From Eubacteriales bacterium (GTDB taxonomy: Bacteria; Bacillota; Clostridia; Christensenellales; Aristaeellaceae): a DNA stretch of 47,843 nucleotides. This document shows, piece after piece, positions 26,666 to 34,629 of this stretch. The stretch spans positions 1-47,843 of the forward strand of contig JAQUWD010000027.1 in NCBI GenBank assembly GCA_028693055.1. The letters are read 5' to 3'. The notes under the pieces are model-generated. The model ran no database searches. It saw only the letters and a program-made list of their open reading frames with translations, and was not told the DNA's origin. A program made the translations under genes and the position numbers. Numbering within the stretch: the stretch's first letter is position 1; each line of letters opens with the position of its first letter.

Positions 26666-27655
26666 TTATTTCTTTGTCAGCAAGTCAATTTGTCTCATTT
26701 CCTCCTGGGTAAAGGCGGGAGCGGAAACAATCTTGCAATTTTCGATAATTTGTTCCGGCTTGCTAGCGCCGATGAGTACAGAGGTTACCGCGTTTTCCCG
26801 TAGAACCCAGCTCAACGCCATTTCTGCAAGGCTTTGTCCGCGGCTTAGGGCGATATCGTTGAGCTGCCGAATGGTATCCAACAGCTCGTCGGTAAGCGCG
26901 TCGGGCTTTAAATAACGGGGGTCGTGGGCCGCCCGGCTGTCTGCCGGAATGCCATGGAGGTACTTGTCCGTTAAGATTCCGTTGCGCAACGGTGAAAAGG
27001 CGATACAGCCGACGCCGTTTTCTTCAAGCGTTTGAAAAAGTCCGTTCTCCGCGTCCCTCATCAGCATACTGTACCGCGGCTGATGAATCAAAAGATGCAA
27101 CCCCATGCCGTCCAGAACCTTTACCGCCTCGGCGGTCTGCTCTGCATTATAGTTAGAAATGCCGATATATAACGCTTTGCCGCTTTTCACGATGTCATAA
27201 AGCGCGCCCATGGTTTCCTCGATGGGGGTTTCAGGATCAGGACGATGATGATAAAAAATATCTACATAATCAACATTCATCCGCTGCAAACTTTGATTGA
27301 TGCTAGCCATCAGATACTTTCGGCTGCCAAAGTTGCCATAAGGCCCCGGCCACATATCATATCCCGCTTTGGTGGATAGAATCAACTCGTCGCGATAGGG
27401 CTTCCAATCCCGGCGCATATGCTCGCCAAAATTACGTTCGGCCTCTCCGTAAGGCGGGCCGTAATTATTGGCCAGATCAAAATGGGTGATACCGCAGTCA
27501 AAGGCTGTACGCAGAAGGCTTTGCTGCACAGAAAAGGGAGTGATATCTCCAAAGTTATGCCACAGCCCCAAGGACACCATCGGCAGCTTTAGACCACTGC
27601 GGCCTACCCGGCGATATTTCATAACGTCATAACGATTCTCTTTTGGCAAATACAT
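26666..27655 (-). CDS. Aldo/keto reductase, YghZ-type (L-glyceraldehyde-3-phosphate reductase-like)
   Basis: A 329-residue AKR of the AKR14/YghZ type. The conserved beginning YRRVGRSGLKLPMVSLGLWHNFGD is present. The catalytic tetrad is seen as FDLANNYG (Asp, Tyr), STKAGYDM (Lys) and YHHRPD (His), with the NADPH site VLIGASKPEQIIENCK near the C-terminus. YghZ proteins detoxify aldehydes such as methylglyoxal and L-glyceraldehyde-3-phosphate. AAGGAG precedes the ATG; the PNPOx-like gene follows downstream. Confidence 0.9.
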   Translation of the reverse strand: MYLPKENRYDVMKYRRVGRSGLKLPMVSLGLWHNFGDITPFSVQQSLLRTAFDCGITHFDLANNYGPPYGEAERNFGEHMRRDWKPYRDELILSTKAGYDMWPGPYGNFGSRKYLMASINQSLQRMNVDYVDIFYHHRPDPETPIEETMGALYDIVKSGKALYIGISNYNAEQTAEAVKVLDGMGLHLLIHQPRYSMLMRDAENGLFQTLEENGVGCIAFSPLRNGILTDKYLHGIPADSRAAHDPRYLKPDALTDELLDTIRQLNDIALSRGQSLAEMALSWVLRENAVTSVLIGASKPEQIIENCKIVSAPAFTQEEMRQIDLLTKK

Positions 27656-27666
27656 AGCGTTACTCC

Positions 27667-28254
27667 TTAAATTTCGATGGTCTTTTCCGCTTCACTCATC
27701 GCCTTGCGATATTGGCGAATACGCACGCGGATCATTAGGTATGCAGCCAAGTCCAGCGCAGCCTCCGCCACAAGGCAGATGCCGATGAACAGGAAGATGG
27801 TCTGCGCAATATAAATCGGATTCGCGAGGCACATGACGCCCAGCACAAAGGATACTGCTGCGCCAATCAGCATAACCCACCAGCGCTTGTCGCCTATGCG
27901 TTTGAGGTCAACAGCCATCTGTACCTTTCCAAAGCCGCCCGCTAGCATGGACAATCCCCAAATAGCCGGCAGAATCGTAGCAAGGAAGGTCGGGTAGCAG
28001 AACATCAAAACAGAAAAGCAAATCAGCACCAAACCAAGCGCTAACCGAATCCCCAGCATGCCAGCCAGAACGCTGTCCCGCATATAGTTGATAACGCAGA
28101 TGATACCCGCAACCGCCAATAATGCTGCGATGCCATAGTTGGCGATCGCTAGCGCTTGCTCTGGCAACAAAATAAGCAAAAGACCGCAAACAGCATAGAA
28201 AACAATAGCGGACAAACTGGCAGTGGTTAGGTTCCATTCAAAATTCTTCTTCAT
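27667..28254 (-). CDS. HdeD-like DUF308 membrane protein
   Basis: A 195-residue protein with six hydrophobic helices arranged as three repeats of a two-helix unit, the DUF308/HdeD plan. No catalytic motif is visible. It lies 11 bases upstream of the aldo-keto reductase and 36 bases after the aminotransferase gene on the same strand. HdeD relatives are linked to acid or envelope stress in enterobacteria; function here is unknown. A second DUF308 domain occurs at 36.4-37.7 kb. Confidence 0.8.
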   Translation of the reverse strand: MKKNFEWNLTTASLSAIVFYAVCGLLLILLPEQALAIANYGIAALLAVAGIICVINYMRDSVLAGMLGIRLALGLVLICFSVLMFCYPTFLATILPAIWGLSMLAGGFGKVQMAVDLKRIGDKRWWVMLIGAAVSFVLGVMCLANPIYIAQTIFLFIGICLVAEAALDLAAYLMIRVRIRQYRKAMSEAEKTIEI

Positions 28255-28290
28255 AAAGTATTCCCATCCTTTTATCTATCAATCGAATGA

Positions 28291-29418
28291 TTACGCAAAA
28301 AAACCATGGATGGCTTCGATGACCTTGGCGCTATCAGCCGTCGTCATTTCATAATACAACGGCAGACGGAGCAGCCGCTCGCTGTCCCGGGTGGTGAAGC
28401 GATCCTCTCCCACAAAGGAGCCAAAGCGAAGCCCAGCCTTTGCGCTATGAAGCGGAATATAGTGGAAGACAGCGCAAATATCACGCTCCTTCAAATAGGC
28501 GATCAATCGGCTTCTCTCTTCCTGGTCGCGGAGCTTGATATAATACATATGGGCGTTATGGGTGCATCCCTCTGGGATTTTCATGCGTTCAAGCCGCCCC
28601 TTGCATTCCAAATCCGCAAGGCCGTCGTCATATTCCATCCAGCGCGCCATCCGCTTGGCTGTAATCTCGTCGCGCTGCTCCAGCTGCGCCAGAAGATAAG
28701 CGGCGTTTAGCTCGCTGGGAAGAAAGCTGGAGCCAATATCTACCCAAGTATACTTGTCCACCTGTCCACGGTAGAAACGGCTGCGATCCGTGCCTTTTTC
28801 CCGAAGGATTTCCGCACGCTCCACCATGGCATCGTCGTTAAGAATGACTGCGCCGCCTTCACCCATGCTGAAATTCTTTGTTTCATGAAAGCTAAAGCAT
28901 CCAACGTCGCTCATAGCGCCCGCCGCTTCTCCATGATAGGTAGAGGTAATAGCCTGCGCCGCGTCCTCCACCATCCCCAAGTGGTATTCCTTTGCCAAGG
29001 AACGAAGCGCGTCCATTTCGCAGCAAACGCCCGCGTAATGGACGGGAGCAATGGCTTTGGTTTTGGCGGTAATCGCTTTTTTCACACAGTCAGGATCCAA
29101 ATTCATGGTGTCTGGGCATACGTCCGCGAAGATCGCCTTCGCGCCTCGGAGAACAAAAGCGTTGGCGGTGCTCACAAAGGTAAAGGAGGGCAGGATCACC
29201 TCGTCGCCGGGCTGAATGTCCAATAATAGCGCAGCCAGCTCTAAAGCGGAGGTGCCGGAGGTGGTCAGGAGAGCCTTGGGCGCGCCCGTTATTTTTTCCA
29301 GCTCTCGATTGCATCTTTTGGTAAATTCACCATCGCCGCAAATTTTACGCCCGGCAATCACCTGAGCAATATATTCGGATGATTGGGGCACATAGGGGGG
29401 AATATTAAAAGGGATCAT
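28291..29418 (-). CDS. dTDP-4-amino-4,6-dideoxygalactose transaminase-like (DegT/DnrJ/EryC1)
   Basis: From ATG 29418 (GGAGGAAAAA upstream) this is a 375-residue PLP sugar aminotransferase. It begins MIPFNIPPYVPQSSEYIAQ as in RffA/WecE; VEDAAQA and the PLP-lysine segment FHETKNFSMGEGGA are present. It would transfer an amino group to a nucleotide-linked 4-keto-6-deoxyhexose. No other nucleotide-sugar genes are near. It lies 60 bases downstream of the ATP-grasp pair, and an extended -10 (TGCTATAAT at 29463-29455) suggests its own promoter. Confidence 0.88.
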   Translation of the reverse strand: MIPFNIPPYVPQSSEYIAQVIAGRKICGDGEFTKRCNRELEKITGAPKALLTTSGTSALELAALLLDIQPGDEVILPSFTFVSTANAFVLRGAKAIFADVCPDTMNLDPDCVKKAITAKTKAIAPVHYAGVCCEMDALRSLAKEYHLGMVEDAAQAITSTYHGEAAGAMSDVGCFSFHETKNFSMGEGGAVILNDDAMVERAEILREKGTDRSRFYRGQVDKYTWVDIGSSFLPSELNAAYLLAQLEQRDEITAKRMARWMEYDDGLADLECKGRLERMKIPEGCTHNAHMYYIKLRDQEERSRLIAYLKERDICAVFHYIPLHSAKAGLRFGSFVGEDRFTTRDSERLLRLPLYYEMTTADSAKVIEAIHGFFA

Positions 29419-29454
29419 TGCTTTTTCCTCCGTTAACATAATCAAGGCAAACCC

Positions 29455-29463
29455 ATTATAGCA
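29455..29463 (-). promoter_or_regulatory. Extended -10 promoter before the aminotransferase gene
   Basis: TGC-TATAAT on the minus strand in the 60-base gap after the second ATP-grasp gene; the -35 region is poor, which extended -10 promoters tolerate. Confidence 0.45.
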
Positions 29464-29478
29464 CGGTGAGAGTCAAAT

Positions 29479-30339
29479 TCACAGTCTCATTTTCACGCCG
29501 TCTAGATAAAGGGACACGATGTCAATATCGCTGGTTTGGTAAAGCATTCTGCTGCCCACAACGTCCTCCACCTCTCCGACGACTGGACAATCCGGGGCTT
29601 CATACAGCAAATCAATCCCCGCCATGCAAAGCGGCGCGTCTGCATCATGAAAACGGCGAATCACCCGCTGTGCAAGCTCGCGTTCCTTTTGGGTAAGCGG
29701 ATGAAGTCGAACGTCTCCGCCCCGTTTAAAATTGCTGACCACCCCGGTTTTGGCGGTGCGCAGCACGCCCCCGACAATTTGTTCAAACAACACATACACC
29801 CGTAGATCAAAGCCGGGCATGCCTACAACCCGCTGCTGTAAAGTCGGTTCAGGTAAAATGGAGCGAACCGCCAGCCGCCATTGTTCCGGATTACTCACAG
29901 CTTGTACGCGGTCGCCCCCGTGACTGCATGCCGGTTTGACGATGACGGGATAGGCGGCGGGCGGTTCCGTTTCTGCCGTTACAAAGCTGCTGAAGGGCAT
30001 TGGAAGCCCGGAAAGGAACTGGTGGGTCCGGCGCTTGTCGTTACATAGCTCGCAAACCCGGGAGCCATTGAACACCGGCACGTCCATAGCCTCGAAATGG
30101 CGGCTGTACAGGACTTGCCTCATCCGGGAAAGCACTGCATCGGGCCGCACTGGCTCGCCGTTTCTGAGGACGTGCGGCTCACCTTGACCGTTCATGGTTA
30201 GCGTCAACTGGTCTAGCGTAACCGGTTCGATTGCTAATCCACGGGCTTTTCCCTGATCGTTCATCATAGCGGCGTAATCCAGATTTACCTGTAGATCCTG
30301 CCGCTCATATAAAAGCCAGATTTTTTTCACGAGCTTCAC
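29479..30339 (-). CDS. ATP-grasp ligase (RimK/GshB-like), second of a tandem pair
   Basis: A 286-residue ATP-grasp protein, distant from named families. The ATP-binding lysine/glycine loop is VIVKPACSHGGDRVQ. DLRVYVLFEQIVGG and the acidic metal site AGIDLLYEAPDCPVVGEVEDVVGSRML follow as in RimK-type enzymes. It should form an amide (or thioester) bond using ATP through an acyl phosphate. Its ATG overlaps the stop of the first ATP-grasp gene by 4 bases, so both are made together. Substrate is unknown. The N-terminal domain (1-110) is little conserved. Confidence 0.78.
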   Translation of the reverse strand: MKLVKKIWLLYERQDLQVNLDYAAMMNDQGKARGLAIEPVTLDQLTLTMNGQGEPHVLRNGEPVRPDAVLSRMRQVLYSRHFEAMDVPVFNGSRVCELCNDKRRTHQFLSGLPMPFSSFVTAETEPPAAYPVIVKPACSHGGDRVQAVSNPEQWRLAVRSILPEPTLQQRVVGMPGFDLRVYVLFEQIVGGVLRTAKTGVVSNFKRGGDVRLHPLTQKERELAQRVIRRFHDADAPLCMAGIDLLYEAPDCPVVGEVEDVVGSRMLYQTSDIDIVSLYLDGVKMRL

Positions 30340-31217
30340 CTGATGCTTTCCGCGATATAGCCCATAATCTCCGCCGCCATGTTAACGCCTGTACATTGTA
30401 ATGTGGTTTTGAAATGAGCGTTGCTGTTCACCTCGCATAGAATCGGCCCATCCTTGCCGAAAAGCACGTCCACCCCAGCAAAGTCCAGCCCTAGCTCTTT
30501 AGTGGCTTTTAACGCAATCGCCTCTTCCTGCGGGGTGGGGGTATAAGCTTCCATGGCTCCGCCTCGGGAAAGATTACTGCGAAAATCCCCGTCCGTGCTT
30601 CTGCGTAGCATGCTGGCAACCACTTTTCCACCCACCACATTGATCCGCGCATCGTGACCAAGGCTTTCTTTCACCGCACGCTGAAAAAGCATAGGCGTTC
30701 CCGCCAAGGCTTGAACCTTCGCCCGCAGAGCCCCTAGCTCTTCCAGCAGATAAACCTGCTGACCAAAGGAGCCAAAGCATTCCTTGAGCACGATGGGAAA
30801 ACCTAGCGTCCGGGCTACTTCATCCACAAAATCCAAGGAGGGATAGCCAATATTGGGAAAGGTTTTGGGCGCTATCACGGTCATGGGCATCGGGACGCCC
30901 TTATCCTTTAGCCGTAGCCAAGTAAGAGCCTTATCGTCACATGCAAGGATGCTGTCCGCGCTGTTAAACAAACGCATCCCAACCCCCTCTAAAGCCATGG
31001 CTAGCTGCACGTCCTTATCCCAGAAAAGGACAAAATCGTAGGAAGAACTCGGAAAGGAGGCTGCGCATAGCTCGCAAACCACCTCCGCATTGGTTTTAAC
31101 CTCTAAACCAATCCCAATACTTTTAGCAGCTTCCAGCAATGTCAAATAAATCTCGTCAAACTTATTGGTCTTCAAAAATGCATTGACCACCAGCAAACCC
31201 TGTGGCATCCAGTCCAC
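30336..31217 (-). CDS. RimK-like ATP-grasp ligase, first of a tandem pair
   Basis: A 293-residue RimK/LysX-type ATP-grasp ligase. The N-terminal pre-ATP-grasp domain covers about 1-95. ATP-site motifs are PIVLKECFGSFGQQVYLLEE, LFQRAVKESLGHDARINVVGGKVVASMLR, and the magnesium site FAGVDVLFGKDGPILCEVNSNAHFK. RimK-like enzymes add glutamate or other amino acids to a carboxylate. It starts 4 bases after the amidohydrolase-like gene. It differs strongly from the second ATP-grasp, so the two probably act on successive intermediates (inference). Confidence 0.85.
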   Translation of the reverse strand: MDWMPQGLLVVNAFLKTNKFDEIYLTLLEAAKSIGIGLEVKTNAEVVCELCAASFPSSSYDFVLFWDKDVQLAMALEGVGMRLFNSADSILACDDKALTWLRLKDKGVPMPMTVIAPKTFPNIGYPSLDFVDEVARTLGFPIVLKECFGSFGQQVYLLEELGALRAKVQALAGTPMLFQRAVKESLGHDARINVVGGKVVASMLRRSTDGDFRSNLSRGGAMEAYTPTPQEEAIALKATKELGLDFAGVDVLFGKDGPILCEVNSNAHFKTTLQCTGVNMAAEIMGYIAESIR

Positions 31218-31221
31218 TTCC

Positions 31222-31866
31222 TCACAGTATTTGATTCAACGCTTGAATCGCGTTGCCGAGTGCATCCATGATATCCGAAAACCGTTCCTCGGGCTGATCC
31301 TCCATCAGTAAACGACTGTTAAGCTCAATCTGAACGGCGGGAATACCGCATTCCCGCGCCACCGTGGAGGAAACAGTATGGATACCGCTAGCGCTGAAAG
31401 GGTCGTCCACGGTTTGACGTGAAAAAGCATGAGCCAAAAAGGCAGCTTGCAGGATTTTTACGACTTCGTTTTGCCCATGAAGATTCTGTCCCTTCCCTGT
31501 GCCCAAGCAAAGGTCCATGGGTCTTGTTGGAGACAGCTGATGCAAATCCAGCAAGCAGCGAATGCAGTTTTCTCGGATATAATCACAAAGCCTGTCGCGG
31601 TAATCGCTTTGCTCATCGTGATTGGCGTCGTCTGCTAGATGCAGCGTTTTATAGATGCAAGGGGTTCCTTCCTGCTGGTTAAGGAGCCTTGCCAGCATCC
31701 CCGTATAGCGCTCCGCCTGCTTTGGACGGCCGTTTCTGGTTTGAAGCACGGCATGGGGTGCGCTGAGCATCACGCCGCCTATGCCAGAAAGAAGCTCAAA
31801 GGAATGGGGATGATTTGTAACGGAAAAATATTGCAGCGCTTCGTTTATATTTGGGTTCTGATACAT
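31222..31866 (-). CDS. N-formylglutamate amidohydrolase-like protein
   Basis: From ATG 31866 (GGGGGAGG upstream) this is 214 residues. It resembles the zinc-dependent N-formylglutamate deformylase/HutG family: GGVMLSAPHAV with a metal-type His near the N-terminus, DLHQLSPTRPMDLCLG in the middle, and the closing ECGIPAVQIELNSRLLM with a Glu typical of the family. It is shorter than HutG enzymes (about 260) and no histidine-degradation genes are present. Head of a tightly packed unit with two ATP-grasp ligases, so it probably deacylates or hydrolyses a small amide in the same pathway. Confidence 0.75.
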   Translation of the reverse strand: MYQNPNINEALQYFSVTNHPHSFELLSGIGGVMLSAPHAVLQTRNGRPKQAERYTGMLARLLNQQEGTPCIYKTLHLADDANHDEQSDYRDRLCDYIRENCIRCLLDLHQLSPTRPMDLCLGTGKGQNLHGQNEVVKILQAAFLAHAFSRQTVDDPFSASGIHTVSSTVARECGIPAVQIELNSRLLMEDQPEERFSDIMDALGNAIQALNQIL

Positions 31867-31894
31867 TCTGCGCCTCCCCCTCAATGGATGTGTC

Positions 31895-31923
31895 AGTTTA
31901 GCACGGGCTGCAGGGGTTGTCAA
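31895..31923 (-). promoter_or_regulatory. Promoter of the amidohydrolase / ATP-grasp unit
   Basis: Minus strand TTGACA (31923-31918), 17-base spacer, TAAACT (31900-31895); the transcript would start about 25 bases before the ATG. It also shows that the longer open frame upstream of 31866 is not the coding start. Confidence 0.7.
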
Positions 31924-32000
31924 TGGAACGGACAGCGCGTCAAGGGCCAGAAGCCTTGCTAAGATCATGTTAATCCGTCCCTTTCAACCAAACCCGCAGC

Positions 32001-32030
32001 TTGCCAAATGGCCGCGGCGTATAGTATAAT
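32001..32030 (+). promoter_or_regulatory. Promoter of the phosphodiester glycosidase-lgt-like-ogt-pyk operon
   Basis: TTGCCA (32001-32006), 18-base spacer, TATAAT (32025-32030), about 70 bases before the first start codon. Confidence 0.7.
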
Positions 32031-32101
32031 AAGCTGCCTTTATAGGCGCGAACGGCTTTGCGCTGGTCGCCTTTGACATCATAGAAAGGAACGACTATAT
32101 C

Positions 32102-33112
32102 ATGCGAAAGACTACCTTTTCCATATTAACTGTGGCTGTGCTCCTGTTGACGCTGTCTTTGGCGGTTTTACTCCCTTCCGGGGCAATTACCGAGGAGGCT
32201 CTCGTGCGTTATCAAAACACCTCCGAGGAAGAAGAAGATATCTCGCAAGCCATTAAGCCTGTGGCGGTGTTGGCTAGCGCTGTGTTCAGCGATATTCTCC
32301 CCTCCGACACGATTGATTCTCTGCCCATTGACCGCACCGCTCCCGGAAAAACGCCCATTGCAAGCGGTTTTACCGAAAGCGGCTATCGGGATGACAGCAT
32401 TATCGTCGAGATGGAGCAGCGGCGCATCGATGACAGCGACGTTTTTATCGCCTTTGTTAAAATTGCCAATCCGACGCAGCTGAGAACCGCGATTGCCGGG
32501 AAAAAGTTGAGCTCGGACAACACCAACCAAACCACTCGCATCCTATCGAATTATAACGGAATTGTCGGTATGAACGGCGACTATTTTTCCAAAACCAAGG
32601 CCGGCTACATCGTCCGTATGGGGGAGAGCTATCGGGAGCAAACCAGCAAGAATATGGATTTGCTGTTGATTGACGAGCTGGGTGATTTTCACATTCTGAC
32701 GCGTGGTCACGACGAGCAAAAGCGTGGCTTGGAGGCCTTTACCTCTCAGCATCAAATCATCAATGGCTTTTTCTTCGGCCCCGCGCTGGTCATCGACGGC
32801 GCGGTTCAGGAAATCCCCTCCGAGTATCAGTTTGACCCCGGTCAGCCGAACCCGCGGGCAGGCATCGGTCAAATAGGCCCCCTTACCTATGCGATGGTTG
32901 TTGTCAACGGACGTACCGACGAATCCGTTGGGGTAACGATGGCGCAGTTTGCCCAAATCATGGCAGATATCGGCTGCCAGCAGGCGTATAATCTGGACGG
33001 TGGCAATAGCGCCACATTAGCCTTTAACGGTTCGGTATACAACACCAAGCCTCAAGCAGAACGCGGCGTGCAGGATATTATCTATTTTGCCAGCGCCACC
33101 GGTGAGGAATAA
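32102..33112 (+). CDS. Exported phosphodiester glycosidase-domain (NAGPA/DUF2233) protein
   Basis: A 336-residue protein with an N-terminal hydrophobic segment (about 7-27) serving as signal or anchor, an acidic linker (SEEEEDIS), and a phosphodiester glycosidase domain (about 90-330). Domain landmarks are the NYNGIVGMNGDYFSK strand, INGFFFGPALVIDG and the C-terminal QQAYNLDGGNSATLAFNG. Family members cleave GlcNAc-1-phosphodiester linkages, often on wall or capsule polymers outside the cell. First gene of a four-gene operon; the next gene starts 5 bases after its stop. Confidence 0.88.
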   Translation: MRKTTFSILTVAVLLLTLSLAVLLPSGAITEEALVRYQNTSEEEEDISQAIKPVAVLASAVFSDILPSDTIDSLPIDRTAPGKTPIASGFTESGYRDDSIIVEMEQRRIDDSDVFIAFVKIANPTQLRTAIAGKKLSSDNTNQTTRILSNYNGIVGMNGDYFSKTKAGYIVRMGESYREQTSKNMDLLLIDELGDFHILTRGHDEQKRGLEAFTSQHQIINGFFFGPALVIDGAVQEIPSEYQFDPGQPNPRAGIGQIGPLTYAMVVVNGRTDESVGVTMAQFAQIMADIGCQQAYNLDGGNSATLAFNGSVYNTKPQAERGVQDIIYFASATGEE

Positions 33113-33117
33113 GAAAG

Positions 33118-34164
33118 ATGGATGGAGCCTACTCTTTTTTAGGAATGAACGTATATCCCTTCGGTCTTTTTGTGGCGGCAGGCACGCTGCTGACGTTGGG
33201 GTTGATGGGCGTGCTGGGCTATACCCGCCGCCTCCCTGCCGGAACCGTACGCGTTTTTGGCCTGTTAGGGATACCGTTGGGGCTTCTGGGTTCGAGAACG
33301 GCTTACTGCCTGTTCAACCTATCCAGTTTTACGGAAACCTATGGCAATCCATGGCTTATGCTGAATTTTTTTGACGGTGGGCTTTCCTTATGGGGGCTAC
33401 TATGCGGCTTGGTATTAGCTGCATTTTTAACCGCGCTGCTGATGAAGGCGCGCTTTGCTCACGTTTTAGACGCGTTTGCCACGTCCGTCGGATTGCTTTT
33501 GACGGCTGTCTACCTGGGCGAAGGCTATACCGAGCTGGGTATCGGAAAAGTGGTACAAGAAAATGTGCTGACTACCCATGCCCCTTGGCTGTTTTTGCGA
33601 GAGCAGATGGGGGTAAACGTAGAATACCGAATGGCGGTCTACCGCTATCAAGCCCTTGCATGCGCAATCCTGTTGATCGTAATGCTGACGCTTTTCCTTC
33701 GCTTCCGCGGGCGAAAAGCACTGCGTCCCGGAGATCTCTCGATGGTATTCTTTTCCCTCTTTGGAGGCGTACAAATTGTGTTGGAAAGCCTCCGTGACGA
33801 CGGTCATATGCTGATTACCTTTCTCAGACTGGGGCAGGTAGGCGCTGCGGTGTTGATTTTGATTGCTTGCGGCGTTTTTTCCCGTCGATATCTGCATTTA
33901 AAAGCCAAGAAGGATCACCGTATTCTTTGGACATGGTTGATTATAATCGTTTGCGTGGCTGGAGTGGCGCTGCTGGAATTTTCGCTAGACGGCCGTTTCA
34001 GCTGGGGTGTTCCTTCAATGGGGCGAGATTACGCTCTGATGGCTGTACTCTGCTGCCTGATGGCGGCTCTGCCATGCTCCTTATGCCATACGCTGAATAA
34101 AAAACTGTATCATGAAGAACGCTTTCAGGTAAAGATTGCCGTAGGCGAGGAAGGGAAACGCTAA
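33118..34164 (+). CDS. Divergent Lgt-like membrane protein
   Basis: A 348-residue polytopic protein with the topology and several landmarks of prolipoprotein diacylglyceryl transferase: YPFGLFVAAGTLL at the start, FDGGLSLWGLLCG in the middle, and MVFFSLFGGVQIVLESLRDDGHM with LRLGQ near 220-250. The residues that define active Lgt are not there. The GG-x-x-F-H-G loop reads GGLSLWGLL (no His), and the R-x-GNF-x-N-x-E segment is replaced by YLGEGYTELGIGKVV. About 70 C-terminal residues add extra helices. I infer a paralogue with a changed or lost activity. The stop TAA abuts the ogt ATG. Confidence 0.75.
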   Translation: MDGAYSFLGMNVYPFGLFVAAGTLLTLGLMGVLGYTRRLPAGTVRVFGLLGIPLGLLGSRTAYCLFNLSSFTETYGNPWLMLNFFDGGLSLWGLLCGLVLAAFLTALLMKARFAHVLDAFATSVGLLLTAVYLGEGYTELGIGKVVQENVLTTHAPWLFLREQMGVNVEYRMAVYRYQALACAILLIVMLTLFLRFRGRKALRPGDLSMVFFSLFGGVQIVLESLRDDGHMLITFLRLGQVGAAVLILIACGVFSRRYLHLKAKKDHRILWTWLIIIVCVAGVALLEFSLDGRFSWGVPSMGRDYALMAVLCCLMAALPCSLCHTLNKKLYHEERFQVKIAVGEEGKR

Positions 34165-34629
34165 ATGAACGCTTCTGCCGTCATGGAAACCCCTGTTGGT
34201 TTTTTGCTGCTGAAGGAAGAGGATGGCGCATTAACACAGGCTGACTTTTGCGACAAACTGCCGCCGGACGTCACCCTGACGGACACACCCCAGCTAAAAT
34301 GGGCCATAGAACAGCTTACGGAGTATTTTGCCGGGCAGCGCCGCGAGTTTGATCTGCCCCTCGCCCCGAAGGGCACGGCCTTTCAAAAGCGCTGCTGGGA
34401 TGCGCTGAGGACCATTCCGTACGGTGAAACCCTGAGCTACGGCGAAGAGGCTGCTCGTATCGGTAATCCGAAGGCCTGCCGCGCTGTGGGTATGGCTAAC
34501 CATTATAATCCGATCTGTGTGATCATTCCCTGTCACCGCGTTATCGGAAAAAACGGGAAGATGGTCGGATATGGCGGCGGGTTGTCCATCAAGGAATTTC
34601 TTTTGGAGTTAGAAAGGAAAGAAAAATGA
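34165..34629 (+). CDS. ogt: Methylated-DNA--protein-cysteine methyltransferase
   Basis: A 154-residue O6-alkylguanine-DNA alkyltransferase. The acceptor C123 lies in VIIPCHRVIG, preceded by the helix-turn-helix region FQKRCWDALRTIPYGETLSYGEEAARIGNPKACRAVG and followed by YGGGLSIKEFLLELE. It repairs O6-methylguanine and O4-methylthymine by suicidal alkyl transfer to the cysteine. Normal length for Ogt. Directly abuts the lgt-like gene and overlaps pyk by 4 bases. Confidence 0.95.
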   Translation: MNASAVMETPVGFLLLKEEDGALTQADFCDKLPPDVTLTDTPQLKWAIEQLTEYFAGQRREFDLPLAPKGTAFQKRCWDALRTIPYGETLSYGEEAARIGNPKACRAVGMANHYNPICVIIPCHRVIGKNGKMVGYGGGLSIKEFLLELERKEK

